Source: Mycogone perniciosa (Eukaryota; Ascomycota; Sordariomycetes; Hypocreales; Hypocreaceae). Taken from it: 64,000 nucleotides of DNA. Below, one piece after another: positions 35,905 through 47,904 of this stretch. The stretch is taken from assembly GCA_025331125.1 (NCBI GenBank), contig JAOALB010000003.1, positions 62,001 through 126,000 of the forward strand, in the 5' to 3' direction. Below the pieces are notes generated by a model that worked only from the letters and a program-made list of their open reading frames with translations, searched no databases and had not been told where the DNA came from. Position 1 is the first letter of the stretch. Every line of letters starts with the position of its first letter. A program made the translations under genes and the position numbers.

Positions 35905-37758
35905 ATGACTCAGCGATTGACGATGCAGCGCAGTCAATTGCTCTATGACGGGCTGTGGCGGTGCCTGTGCCCTGCGTTTGACAGGAATACCCTGTATCGG
36001 GCTGTTCATCAGCAGAGCTTGGGTTTGCTGAGATCACCTCTGCGACGGCCTGCCAAACTCCCGCGACCGAGCACGACGTGTGCGAAGTTGATACAGAATC
36101 GCCAGCATGGAACGAGCGCTGCTGCTGTCGATACAGTTGAAGCAGTCGAACAGACTGAACAATACGATGCAGAGAGCGCAGAACCGGTGTCCTGGAAGCA
36201 ACGGCTTCTTACCCCGACACCACCAGACGAAGGGGCCCTCGAGGCCAGTTCGATTGACGAGATTACGGCTGCACTGTTAGCCCTACGGGATCCAAAGCGA
36301 TGGAAGTCCACTAGCGACAATGTCGACCAGCACGAACGGATCGTGCAGTTAGCTCAACACCTCCTCGCATCCCGTGACCAGCCACTCAGTCCTTTCATCT
36401 ACGAATGCATGATGGACACCATGGCTGACCCTAAAGGCTCTGTGGATGGTGTGCGGCGATTACTGGACGACATGGCAACGCAGGGCATGAAGCCCACGGC
36501 GGAGTTGTGCCACGCCGCATTGGGAGCGTTGATGAACCACCCAGACTACGTGTTGCGACAGGAAGTTGTGGATGTTATGCAAGAGTACTGGTTTGCGATC
36601 GACACACCGGTGAAGCAGAGCGTTGTTATTGGCCTCTTGCGGGATGAGCAGTATGAGCTGGCGTATACGAGGTTGACGGAAATGATCGACCAAGGGGCAC
36701 GCATTGACCTTTGGGTCTACGATATCTTTATCTTGGTGTTTGGCAAGTTGGGCTTTTTGGACGAGATGCTCTTGCTATTACATCGTAGGAAGCACGGCAG
36801 AGAGGCCGACCCCGTGGTCAACAGCTTGCTTTACTATGTATTGGACGTGTGCAGTCAGGCATATCATCATACGGGAACGGCATTCGGTTGGAACTGCTTG
36901 GTCAGAAACTCTCTCATGCAGCCATCTGACGGAATTGTCGAGAACGTGCTTGGAACCGCAGCGAGGCATGCAGACACTCAACTAGCGACTGAGGCGTTGG
37001 ACTTGATATCCAGCCGGACCCGGGCACAATCGCACCATTACGAGGCTGTCATGGAAGCGTTTGCTGCAGACGGGGATGTTGCACCAGCATTCCGCATTCT
37101 CTGCATCATGAGGGAAAACGGAATACGAATCAGGCGCGGGCATACGAGGGTGATGCTCAAGGCGATGAAGAATCGCCCGGAACTTGTCACAGAAGCGGAG
37201 AAGGCGGTCCGGGATATGACTGGCAATCAAGCGGTCCCTCAGGCTGTCGTTGGAGTCATCATTGAGGCAATGATACAAGTACATGGCGGTGAAAAAGCCA
37301 TGGAGCTATACCATGATATCCCCGCGTTATGCAACGGAGAGCTGCCCAACGCCAGGCTGGTCCAAGACCTGATCATCCATAGCGCGAACCTAGCGACAGC
37401 CGAGAGCCTTACTCGGGAATACCATGACCGGTTCTCCGACAACGACGACCCGAAGCGGAGCCTATCCACCCTCAGTATCCTGATAACTAGATGCGCAGAG
37501 ATTGGAGAGATGGACCTAGCATTTCGGTTTACGAAACAGGCGATGGCAGCTGGTGTTGCTAAGCGACGGCCGTCGATGAAATGGATTACGACACTGGTTA
37601 CGCAGGCAGTTGAGAGAGAGGATGGCCGGATCTGGCCAGTTGTGGACGAGTTGAGCAAAGCTGACGATGGCGAGGCCAGCAAGATGGTGCAGAGGATATT
37701 GCAGCAAAAGAAGATTGCTAAACGGGCTGCGGAGCGGAAAGCAACTCCGCAAAGCTAA
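35905..37758 (+). CDS. probable mitochondrial PPR/helical-repeat protein
   Basis: An intronless frame of 617 residues from ATG 35905 (context AAAATGA). The first 80 or so residues are rich in Arg, Ser and Leu with few acids (RSQLLYDGLWRCL; LLRSPLRRPAKLPRPSTTC), as in mitochondrial presequences. The rest is alpha-helical with PPR-like spacing, for example LSPFIYECMMDTMAD, GVRRLLDDMATQGMKPTAE, AYTRLTEMIDQGARIDLWVYD and PAFRILCIMRENGIRIRRGHT. By family logic it would bind organellar RNA and act in its expression or translation; the target cannot be read from sequence. The C-terminus is Lys/Arg-rich (KKIAKRAAERK). I cannot name an orthologue. An in-frame ATG at 35920 is an alternative start. Confidence 0.78.
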   Translation: MTQRLTMQRSQLLYDGLWRCLCPAFDRNTLYRAVHQQSLGLLRSPLRRPAKLPRPSTTCAKLIQNRQHGTSAAAVDTVEAVEQTEQYDAESAEPVSWKQRLLTPTPPDEGALEASSIDEITAALLALRDPKRWKSTSDNVDQHERIVQLAQHLLASRDQPLSPFIYECMMDTMADPKGSVDGVRRLLDDMATQGMKPTAELCHAALGALMNHPDYVLRQEVVDVMQEYWFAIDTPVKQSVVIGLLRDEQYELAYTRLTEMIDQGARIDLWVYDIFILVFGKLGFLDEMLLLLHRRKHGREADPVVNSLLYYVLDVCSQAYHHTGTAFGWNCLVRNSLMQPSDGIVENVLGTAARHADTQLATEALDLISSRTRAQSHHYEAVMEAFAADGDVAPAFRILCIMRENGIRIRRGHTRVMLKAMKNRPELVTEAEKAVRDMTGNQAVPQAVVGVIIEAMIQVHGGEKAMELYHDIPALCNGELPNARLVQDLIIHSANLATAESLTREYHDRFSDNDDPKRSLSTLSILITRCAEIGEMDLAFRFTKQAMAAGVAKRRPSMKWITTLVTQAVEREDGRIWPVVDELSKADDGEASKMVQRILQQKKIAKRAAERKATPQS

Positions 37759-38296
37759 AGATGGATTTATAAGTGAGATGATATCCAAAGCATGTACGGA
37801 GTAACTATAGTATTACTACTAGTAGTAGTATAATCTGATACGGGTCGTTATTAACGGGGCCAATGTGGAAGTGGCTGTGATCTAAATCTTTAGTCCGCCC
37901 AACCGGTGACTTGTCATGATTGCGAGCTCGATGCAGAAATTGAGACGTTTGTGACTATCTCCATCAAGAGTGTACGCACGAACGTGCCTAAGCTTTTACT
38001 AATAGTAAGAGATCTGATGAGAGGTCTGCTTATATCTGCTTAGATATCGTCGGCTTGGCAAAATGCGCCCGTGTTCTCCATGACGCCGTCTGTACGGAGT
38101 AGAGAGTAATCCATCGAAAATACATAATTCAACAGGGGATGAAACGCTAAAGAAAGGATAACACGTTACAATAACGCCAAGAATTCACCTTGATATTACT
38201 ACGAGTACCCGTACTTCGTACTTTGCACATTCCGTAGAGTCGATGCGAAGCAAAACAGATAACTAGATATACGACATACGAGCAACGAAGTACGAG

Positions 38297-38312
38297 TACG
38301 GAGTACTCCGTA
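38297..38312. repeat. 16-bp palindrome TACGGAGTACTCCGTA
   Basis: Two opposed copies of the dispersed 9-mer overlap by two bases to make a perfect palindrome. The same 16-mer recurs at 50121-50136. Confidence 0.8.
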
Positions 38313-38750
38313 CAGAGGAGGACATTTAAAATGTCTAAATACTGCCCCGTATCTCCGTGGGCTTGTCCGCAACTAGACTAGTGATGGGACTGGCTGACAC
38401 GCTTTCAACGTTTTTATTTTGTCTTGTTGAGTGCCATTATTAATCCATCCGACGAATAGTACGTAGGCAAAAGTCTCCGAGATGTTGTCGTTTAGGATAG
38501 ATAACTGTTCGCGGACATAGAACCGTTTTACCGGGTAAGTCCGTAGTTTGGAGAAAAAGAAGAGTCTGTGTGAATCATACCGAACCATAGGGTATTAACT
38601 CCGCGATATGTCGTACTATGCATATTATGCTTGTTGCTTTGTAGACCCGATTGGCCTATTGTGGTGTAAAATCCCTTGCTGTTGTTGCTATTGTTGATGT
38701 CATTGTCATTGCATGTTGTGCTATGGTGCAATTGTAGTGTGTATAAGCTC

Positions 38751-38778
38751 AGTAGTAGTAGTAGTAGTAGTAGTAGTA
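38751..38778. repeat. (AGT)9 microsatellite
   Basis: About nine AGT units in an intergenic region. Confidence 0.85.
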
Positions 38779-39331
38779 TAAACTCCAGATCTCGGTTAAG
38801 GATTACATCGTCGTCATCTACATGCTGAGCCTCGCACGTCATCCCCCATGAAACAAACGGCAGATAGAACTCAACAAACTCACATATATTCCCCTGCATG
38901 AAATTGGTAATTCGTTCACGACGACCAGAAGGAATCGGAACCTAGTTACTCCGTATTACTACTGCAACTACTACCTACCAGCATCCGATCCATCTTACTA
39001 GCCAAGGGTTGGTAATCCACATTCTCAAAGTTGGGAGCGTTATGGACCCTAAACTCCGTTGCTGCGGTGCTGTTTTCATGCCTGAGCTGGAAATTAGCGG
39101 AGCTTTCGGTAGTACCCCGTAGATAGTTTGTGTGACTCGATCTGGATGGATCTCGAAAGCAATACCAACTCCATTATGCTCGTGTTGATTACCGAGCAAC
39201 CCACGCGGGAAGGATTTGCGTTAAGATGATCTGATATAAGAGGGAGCCGTTGGGCCTGGTTCATGAGCCTGGTTCATTTTGTGCCCATTTCATCATACAA
39301 TCTGCTACTAATACTGCCAACATCATCCTTC

Positions 39332-39351
39332 TATATATATATATATATATA
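39332..39351. repeat. (TA)10 microsatellite, possible TATA region
   Basis: Ten TA units about 104 bp upstream of the MFS start codon; it could serve as a TATA element. Confidence 0.7.
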
Positions 39352-39454
39352 CTGGTATTGGACGAGTGACACCTCACTTACATCGATATACCCATACACC
39401 CACCATTCATAAGAAACATAGCGCCAAAAAAAACCAACTATCACAGTATATCCA

Positions 39455-41310
39455 ATGGCGGACATCATCCGAGACTCCCCTTTTGGGCAGCTCGTCCGCT
39501 GGTTCACCAAGAACCAATACTTCCAATACCCCGAAGAGAAGCCCGACTTCAAGCTCCCGGAACCATGGGTCCGGCTCATGAATGATCCCAACGCCGTTCT
39601 CGCCTCCGAAACCGTCTCCTCCAGGGCATCCACAACGAACGGAGACACACCTAGCCCCCAGAGTCCAGTGATAGATGCCGAGCAACCACATGCGTCGGTG
39701 GCAGACGAGTTGAGCAACATCGAGAAGGTCAAGTCAATACCTATTGCTCCTCAGGTAACGAAGGATGGTGCCATACTCGTCGATTGGTACACCACGGACG
39801 ATGCCTCCAACCCGTACAACTGGTCCGACAGCAAGCGATTCGGCATTAGCCTGATCATCTGTCTATACACCTTCGTCGTGTATACAACATCAGCCATTTA
39901 CACAACATCAACAGAGGGCATCATGAAGGAATTCGGCGTCAGCCAAATCGACGCCACGCTGGGTCTGTCTCTCTACGTGCTGGGCTATGGCATCGGTCCT
40001 TTGGTCTTCTCACCCCTGGGCGAGATCCCGCGCATTGGACGAAATCCCGTGTACATCGTTACAATGTTCCTCTTTGTCATCCTGTCCATTCCAACAGCTT
40101 TTGCACCAAACTTCGCCGGCCTCTTGGTCCTTCGATTCCTGACGGGAGTGTTTGGATCGCCGTGTCTGGCATCAGGAGGCGCCTCTCTTGGTGACATGTA
40201 TAGCTTGATGGCGATCCCATATACCATGATGGCCTGGGTCTCGGCCGCCTACTGTGGACGTAAGCTTCTTCGCACCCCCTTTCTCCCGAGTATCATCGAC
40301 GACTAACCAAAACCCCCCTTCAGCTGCTCTTGGTCCCCTTCTCAGTGGCTTCTCTGTCCCCGCCGAGGGCTGGCGCTGGTCTCTCTTCGAGTCCATCTGG
40401 GCCTCTGCTCCCATTCTCATCACCATGTTTTTCTTCCTCCCTGAGACCAGCAGCGCCAACATCCTCCTCCGCCGAGCACAGCGTCTCCGCAAACTCACCG
40501 GCAACGAGCGTTTCATGTCCCAGAGCGAAATTGACACCAGAAACACCAAGACGTCTACCATCTTCATTGACGCCTTGATCAAGCCCCTCGAAATCACCAT
40601 CAAGGACCCTGCCGTGATGTTTGTGCAGATCTACACGGCTATCATCTACGGCATCTACTATTCATGTAAGTCTCCTCCTCTTATACATACTTCAACACGA
40701 CACAACAACATGGACTAACTCGGACATATAAACAGACTTCGAGGTCTTCCCTCTCGTCTACCCCGTCTATTACAACATGAACCTCGGCTCCATCGGCCTC
40801 GTCTTTCTTTGCATGCTCATCGCCTGCTTCATCGGCGTTTCCATTTATACGGCCTACATATACTTCTACATGAACCCTCGTGTCATACGCTTAGGCTGGC
40901 CCATCCAGGAAGCTCGCCTCATCCCCGCCTTGCCAGCCTCCCTAGGCCCAACCATCGGTCTCTTCATCTTCGCTTGGACCGCCCGCGCCTCCATCCACTG
41001 GGCCGTGCCCACCGCTGGCATCGTCATCTACGGCGCCTCAGTGTTCATCGTCATGCAGTGCATCTTCATCTACATCCCGCTCAGCTACCCACGATATGCT
41101 GCGAGCTTGTTCGCTGCGAATGACTTCTTCCGCAGTGTCTTGGCCTGCGGTAGCGTGCTCTTTGCGCATCCACTCTTTGCTAACCTCGGCGTTGCGAGGG
41201 GCGTGAGCTTGCTTGGTGGATTGAGCGTCATTGGCATTGTTGGCATCTGGCTGCTGTACTTTTACGGTGCCAGATTGCGAGCTCTCAGCAAGTTCGCTGA
41301 GTCGGACTAG
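39455..41310 (+). CDS. MFS transporter, DHA1 drug:H+ antiporter type
   Basis: Predicted plasma-membrane proton antiporter exporting small molecules (drugs, toxins or polyamines in this family). Exons 39455-40259, 40324-40665 and 40736-41310 give 573 residues. A hydrophilic N-terminus of about 125 residues precedes 12 likely membrane segments; DWYTTDDASNPYNWSDSKR just before the first is typical. Motif A-like GPLVFSPLGEIPRIGRNPVY follows helix 2, then VLRFLTGVFGSPCLASGGAS. The antiporter motif C-like PALGPLLSGF begins at the first exon junction, where the intron splits its Pro codon. The C-terminal half (RYAASLFAANDFFRSVLACG; GVARGVSLLGGLSVIGI) resembles FLR1/MDR-type DHA1 proteins. The substrate cannot be told. 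No biosynthetic cluster is adjacent. Confidence 0.93.
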
Positions 41311-41867
41311 GAGACTGATAACTATGATGAGAACTAGTTTTCCCATGGATTTAGAATAGCAGACCTGATATTCATCGGTTATTCCCCCTTGGCAGCGTTT
41401 CGCAAATAGGCACTTAGATACCATAGATTGGGGGAAAGTGGAATGGGACGGCGAATGACTGGGTGATAGTGTATAGAACACACCATAATAAAGACATTGC
41501 CGTGTATATTTTTGAAATCTTCCTCTTCTTCCCTGTTTTTGGTTCACCCTCCCAACCAAGTCTAACAGAAAGCCATCATATATGGCTGTAGTGCAAGTGG
41601 CACTGGTTTGTCTGTTCAACATAACTGATGGATATACATCAACAGTCAACCCTTACAGGGGAAAAAACTCATAAACATGCCAAATCATGGGAATGGACAA
41701 AAAAAAGATCCGCCCCGCGCCTCAAAATATCGTTCCACTCATGCTAAACGTTTGAAACACGCCCCATTGCCCTGTGACCCTTTACGATTTCCTTGAGAAC
41801 CAGCAAAAAAAGAAAGTCGCCTATCCTGATGATCCGGGTACAAAAGATTTGCTAGGAAGTGTCATGT
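41311..41867. other. convergent 3' flanks, MFS and zinc-cluster genes
   Basis: No gene is seen. Overlapping open frames here are antisense or 3' UTR. Confidence 0.6.
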
Positions 41868-44800
41868 CTATGAATCGCCCGACATGCCCCAGCCGTAGTT
41901 GGACGCGTGGTTCCCAGAAGATGTAAAGGAATTGTTCCCTTGGCTGTGAAAGCCATACCACGCATGATGTTGGTTTGTTTGTGGGTTGTGCTGTGACTGC
42001 GGTGGTTGTTGTGGTAGTGGTTGGCGCCTATGCTGCTGTTGCTGCTGTACGTTGTGTGATGAGAATGGCGAATAGCTCCGTCCTAGTTTCATCGACGCCT
42101 GGCTGGAGCGAGACGCCTGTGCATGTGGCCGCATAATGAAGTTCTGTTGAGAAGCATGCGATTCATCAAATGTCAAGTCCTGCGTGTTCGATCTCGAACC
42201 AGCATACGATGTCGTGTTAGTGTGAGATACATTAGGAGTTTGTGAGGTGGAGTACGAGTTATACTGTCGGGTACTTGAATGATCCGATGGCGCCATAGCC
42301 GTTGTTGTTTGAGATGGCATAGAAACTGTTGTTGTTGTTGCATGGGTAGTGTGACCATATGTCGCATATGTGCCGGTGTTTGACGTGCCCTTTCGGTATG
42401 AGTATGGTTCATACGCGATTCGATTAGCCGAGCTTGAGGTTGTTGAAGTGCGATTGTTAGAATAACGGTCATAGTTGTTGTAGCTCCCCGCTGCATTTGT
42501 GCCCGTTGTTGTCTGCTGCATCGATACATGGCTATTCGACTGCTGGCTCAACACTGTAGGAGTTGGGTTTGTCTGGGCCACTGATGATGTGTCATGCAGA
42601 GAGCTTCGCGATACATGTTTGCCTTGCCACGACTTGACTCGAGACTCATCAGTCATGGGGGAGACCGCACCGTGACGTTGTATCGGCGCCGTTATCATTG
42701 CTGGCTGTTGAGAGGCGATCATAGGCAATTGTTGAGCGACCACATGTCGTTGTTGCGAATCCTCAAGTGTAGTTTGTGAGAGCGCAGCCTGAGAGAGAGC
42801 TGCTGCATGCCACATTCCCCGCTGGGTTCTGACGGGATCGACACCCATCCCATAACTGTACTCCCCAGAACTCTGTTCAGGCAATGAAGGTGCCATCACT
42901 GTTGATGCCGCAGCCTGGGTGGCCGAGTGGCCGCCAGACGACCAGTTTGTGGTTGCTGTGGGATTCGCTGATGTATCTTGTTGGCTCCTCCCCTGAGATG
43001 ACCTAGTTGACATACTATGCCTTGCATCTGCCGCTGGCCGCTCCAGAGTCGCTTTTCTTGGTGTTGGGGATATTGTTTGTGCAGCCTGCTCTTGTTGTAT
43101 ATCTGCTGTCGGGGCATGGACCGGGTAATACATCTGGCTCTGGGATGTTATGAGATTGGATGATGAACTGCGAGTTTGGTGTGAGGGCTGAGGTGGATTG
43201 GGCTCAGGCACTGCCATATTGGACGATGATTGGAAGTAGGTTGATTGAGCATCGTTATCTCCCCAGTTGGTGGCGGTTATGTTGTTTGTGAGCATCTCTG
43301 CTATCGGCATCTGGTGATGAACGGAATTGTCCTGCATTTCTGAGTATTCCTCTTCATCCTCCTGCTCCTGGTCCTGTTGGGATTCCGGTTGTTGGTATGC
43401 TTCTGCGTCTGCGTCTACGTCTGCGTCGGCGTCGGCGTCTGCCTCCTCTTCCTGTCCCCGATTCTGTTCCTGCTCCGGCAAGTTTTCCTCCTGTTCGTCC
43501 TTGATAGTAACGATTGCATTTGATTTCCTCTTTCTTGCTTTTGGTGGAGGATATTCACAAGCCAGCCCAGCCGTTTGGCATTCGGCACAAGTAGGTATTT
43601 CTTTAGGACACTATTCTTCTATTAGCGGATGGCCCATAACACCATAGATGGCCGACTCACCTTGACCTTGCGTTGTTTGCATGCGAAGCAGGCGACTCGT
43701 GACTTACTAGGCCCCCGTCGTCTGGCCTTCTTGGGGGTCTCTGTCTGTTGTCCTGACTTTGCATCCGCGGCGGAGGTTCCGCCAGACCTATTCGTGAGAT
43801 TCTTCCTGTCGTTCTTCGTAGTATTTCCAGCCCCTTGATTCTGCAACGCCAGCTCATTAGTAGTCACGGGGCCAGACGGACTTGTCTGTATGTTGGTTTG
43901 CATGGGTGTTGAAGTACTTGAGGTCGATGATGGAGCCGAGCCCTCCCTATTGCCAGGGTGGATTATACGAAGGCGCTCTGCACCATACTTGACCAGCATA
44001 TTAAGTGATTCCTTCTGCAAGTCCGGTGATTGGTTCGCAAAAATACTGAATTGCTCTAGTGAGAGCGAATCTGGGTCGACGCCTACTTCTCGCAATATCA
44101 CAGTAGCAACATCTCGTCGACGTGTTGCTTCTTCCGGTGTTATGTTGATAGCGAGAAGTCCACTGGGAGAAGGTTGTGATACCTCTTGATGTGTTTGTGC
44201 TTGTTGCACAGTCGAATCATTTTCCGCCAAGGCTTGGAGTTGAGCGTCCTGCGCTTCACCAGACTGAGAAGGCTCTTCGAGGTTGATTAGGCCGGATCCG
44301 TCTGGTAAACTGGCGTTACCAATCCTCCTCCTCCTCCTTTTAGGCTTGCCACTCTCATCTTGCGTCTTGTCCGTGTCCCGCTTTTTTCTTGCGGAATTCG
44401 GCTGCTTCGGGGTCTTTTGCCTCTCGATAACAGGTTGGGGGTCTTGTGTGGGTGGTGGCTTGAAGAGAGCTGCAAGTTGAGCGACAGTCTGGTGAAGTGG
44501 CGTATGGTTGTATTTGATGGATATTGTTCTACTGCTCCTAGAGAAGCTTATGATTACAGTCCCCCGGCAGTCGAACGCAGGCCGGCCTAGCAATGTTAGA
44601 AAGAATGCAAACAGAATAAACTCAGAATGCAAACGCACATGAATGATGGGCATCCAGTTCCTTCTGGCTGTATTCGGCAATGGGCGCCTTTGTCTGGCCC
44701 CTGCTCTGGCGGTTCCAATGCTGAAGCGAGCCTTTACAAAGATATGTGAATTTCCAGCCCTGTGTGGCCCGCGACACCTCTCTCACGGTCCACTCGCTTC

Positions 44801-45515
44801 CATCTACCGCGCTCATCATGTAGATGATGTGTTTGGCGACAGATCGCTGAACTGTCGGGTCGTCATGCGGTTGATTCGTCGAAGCATCGCTTGCTCGCAC
44901 CACACGGGCAGTCTGTTTCTCCGTTCGCTCCGCAGCCACGCTCGTCGAATGAACACCTCCAAGCGATGGGTCGAGATTGTTCAGCCCCTCCAAGACATCA
45001 TTCTCCCCGTCCGAGAGCCCCAACGTGAACTGTGCCGTTCCCGCTAGCTCAAGATTCGTCGCGATATGCTCGGCGCGGGTCGCAGTGACTTTGGCACCAA
45101 ATACGTCTCGCAAGCGCGACTGCAGTTCATCAATGGAGTCACATGGTCTGTTGTCTGGCCGGCTGGAATCGTGTTCCTGGAGGTTGAAGCTGGCGAGAAA
45201 GTCGGCCATGTGCGGCTTTGCAGACGGCACAAATGGCGATTGTGCCAGACGGAGGATTCTGGCCAGATATTTAGCTGAGCCCGGCTCTTGCTGTGGCGAC
45301 GGACTGGTGAAACAGCTATTGGAGGTCGATAATGGCGGTTTCGACTTTGATTGTGATAATAGCTGGCTCCCGCGAACTAGCTTGCGGTCATTGCGAGATG
45401 CAGAAGCACTGGGGGTGAAGCGCCAAACTGGAGGGGGCGTGAACAGAGTGGAAGCGCGCGTCGTATTACACCCCGCCCTTTTTGGATCTGGCGTGCGTGC
45501 TGATTCATCCTCCAT
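41868..45515 (-). CDS. large Zn2Cys6 regulator with mid-protein zinc cluster
   Basis: Probable nuclear DNA-binding protein. Exons 45515-44639, 44586-43661 and 43610-41868 (introns GTGCGT...CTAG and GTGAGT...ATAG) give 1181 residues. The zinc cluster is C592-X2-C595-X6-C602-X6-C609-X2-C612-X6-C619 (RVACFACKQRKVK / CPKEIPTCAEC), preceded by KKARRRGPSKSR. Most Zn2Cys6 proteins carry it N-terminally; here 590 residues come first. They include an ordered segment around the first junction (GSEWTVREVSRATQGWKFTY; HWNRQSRGQ; then RPAFDCRGTVIISFSRSSR and IKYNHTPLHQTVAQLAALF), which looks like a conserved fold of unknown function. The C-terminal 560 residues are Gln/Ser/Thr-rich, with an Asp-Ala run (DADADADVDADAEA) just after the cluster, and lack the usual middle homology region. 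Exon 1 to 2 joining rests on splice signals and continuity of the ordered segment. No target is known. Confidence 0.8.
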
Positions 45516-45855
45516 AATCGCCAGGATGAGGCTGTATTGTAGGCCTATAAGAGGATAAGGCAGGAATTGTTGGAGATGACAAGTTACACAAAAACTTGAA
45601 GAAATTCCCAGTTGTGATTATTTCCCTTGGTGTTTGCTTAATGTTTCCATAGTGACGGAAAAGGTGAAATGGAGTGGCGGTACTGTCATCTGAAGTGAAT
45701 GGCAAGTCATGGACTGAGGGCACCACATCAACACCTTGTGATCTTCACTAAATAAACCGAATAAATTATACGCCCTGGACCCGTTACTAAAAAAAAAAAT
45801 TCACACTGGACCAACTCATCGACATCGTCAAGCATCGCCCTTTGGTCTCTCAACC
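45516..45855. other. short intergenic region, no gene
   Basis: Upstream of the zinc-cluster gene and downstream of Ku70. It holds an A-tract at about 45788-45799 and nothing else of note. Confidence 0.6.
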
Positions 45856-47904
45856 TTAGCTATGTTCCTCAACCCATTGTTCTATCCTTTCCACCAGATC
45901 CGCCTTCTTGCCGCCGGTGCTCAGCCCCTTGGCTGCTGCAACATCCTTCAGCTGTACCACGGTCATCTTTGCAAGCCCGTCACTTTCAACTGCGACTTTC
46001 AACTGTGCCATGCTGAAGGCTGATCCGCTTGGTCGCTCCGCCGCCGATCTTCCCCGTTTTGCTAGACGCTCAGAAGCTTCGTCATCTGTCTCTCTCTTCA
46101 GTGACCTTGCCCTGGTCGTCGAGACCTTGACTGCTTCTTCCGACAGGGTTTCAGCCCATTCCTCGAGGTATCCTCCGGCGCGTTTACTTATAGCTTTGTA
46201 TTTCGGCTCTGTCAAGTCTTCTGCTTTTTCTGGGACTTCTTCGTCCAGTGCTAGAGTCTGCAAGATCTTGTAATGCCATTGCAGTGCCGGATTTGGGTAT
46301 TTCGTCGGGTTGTACATCCCCTTTGGAAGATTCAATTGTTGGACAATGATTCTCATCTTTGTTTTCAGATCTTCGGAACAATCAACCAATCCCTTGGCAT
46401 CGGGCTTGATATCTCGCAAGTCGTCTGCGGTTGGGAGAGGATAAACCCAGAGTCCAGCTGGTAGATACGGAGTACCGGACCCCTCATCAGATTGCTCCCT
46501 TGAAGGAATGATAGCCGCAAGAATAGGTTGCGCATTTGATCGAACCACGCACCAGGCAATGCCAGCCTTGTCATCATTCAGGAGCTTCTGCCAGAGGGCC
46601 GAAAAAACCCGAGAGGAACCCACGTAGTCCTCCTCACTAGGGAAGATGAAAGAGGACTTCTTCACACTAGCCCAGGCAGCAATCATGTTGCGAGGTTTGA
46701 AGCCGATGATTCGAATGATTGGAGAGCCGAAGCTTCTTAGAGCCTTCTGCTCCTCCGGGGTGAAATATACATATTCACCACCAAACTTGTACGCTTTCTT
46801 AATTTCGTGTTTCTCCACTGTTCTGGTGCTGTCCTCGGCAATCCGAGTAGTATCGCCTGTTGCAATTTGCGCTTTTTCGCCATCCAGCCAGATATAGCTA
46901 GTCCTGGCGGGGGTTTGCCGATGCACGAGGTTGTATCCTTTCACAGATATTCGGAGCCCAGGAGCAATCTCAAGTGGGAGTTTGAACAATGTCCTCTTGG
47001 GCGTCTGCTTAGAGTTGATGTTTGAGATGAGTGAGTTAAGAAGCGTTAATCCGTCTCCAGATTTCGACGTTCGGACTTCAGAGCCGTTGGCTTCTACAGC
47101 AGGGTCACGGTAGATGATATCCTTTGCCTATTAGCGAAGATAACATGAATGAAAGATGGGCACTTACATCATAAAACTTTGTCAGATCAAACTTCGAGTC
47201 GCCTTGCGTAATGGGGAACAGATCGATAGAAATTCCGAGATCATATAAGTCCTTGGCTCGGACCGCAGCGGCAGACCTGGCCGCTTTATCTAAAGCGTGA
47301 GGGTCGTCATTGTCAGTCACTATGAATAAGCGACGACTGCCGAAGTTGGCTGCCTTTGTGGTGAATATCTGGTTTGCGCAGAAAAGCACATTCGACATCG
47401 AAACCTCATCATCGGCAGACTTCAACACCTCGTCTTCATCCTCGCCCTCCTCTACCAAGGCTTTCAATGCCTTGACGTCATCAGCTGCAGGGACATCAAG
47501 ATCTGTGAAGAGATAACAATTGGGGTAGCCTAGTCCACTTCGGCCATCCGCATCATCTTGAAATTTGGTCTTCTCGGTGCCAAAGAGCAGAATGCCCATC
47601 ATATCCTTGGGACTAGAGATGATGCGCTGTTCCATGAGATGATAAGCGCATTTTAAAGCAGCTTGGACTGGGCTATCCCGATCTGCCTTCTTAGAATCCG
47701 AAGCTGGCGGTGGACTCAGCATCGATTCACTGACTTCAATGGCCAGTAATACGGCATCTTTCTGTGCTTTATAGCTCTGAAAAGCAGTCAGATCAATAAT
47801 CCCTGAACGAGGATACGCAGCAAGGGGCCTACAGTCTCGTCGATTTCCTGATCCCCCTCATCTTCTTCCTCTTCTCGCATCCAATCCTTCTTGTAATCCG
47901 CCAT
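45856..47904 (-). CDS. ku70: Ku70, DNA end-binding subunit for NHEJ
   Basis: With Ku80 it forms the ring that binds DNA double-strand ends for non-homologous end joining; nuclear. Exons 47904-47833, 47776-47168 and 47121-45856 give 648 residues. An acidic N-terminus (MREEEEDEGDQEIDET) leads into the von Willebrand A-like domain (QKDAVLLAIEVSESML; GILLFGTEKTKF; RRLFIVTDNDDPH). The Ku core follows (PKRTLFKLPLEIAPGLRISV; AYKFGGEYVYFTPEEQ; GFKPRNMIAAW; PAGLWVYPLPTADDLR). It ends with a SAP domain (MTVVQLKDVAAAKGLSTGGKKADLVERI), present in true Ku70. The intron 2 acceptor is ambiguous: TAG after 47128 would add Ala-Lys, while AAG before 47121 gives FYD-DIIYRD, the family form, which I chose. One TACGGAGTA motif lies inside exon 3 (46466-46474). 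Divergent from ferrochelatase. Confidence 0.95.

Larger units (their letters stand above)
37759..39454. other. intergenic, motif- and microsatellite-rich
   Basis: No gene is recognised. It contains perfect TACGGAGTA/TACTCCGTA motifs at 37795, 38093, 38297 and 38304 (fused into one 16-bp palindrome) and 38947, an (AGT)9 run at 38751-38778 and a (TA)10 run at 39332-39351. The right end is the MFS gene promoter. Confidence 0.6.

Noticed and set aside
43622..44680. Treating the zinc-cluster frame and the frame at 44622-45515 as two genes
   Set aside because: A good donor (GTGCGT) and acceptor (CTAG) join them in phase and continue one ordered segment; kept as one gene, flagged for transcript testing.
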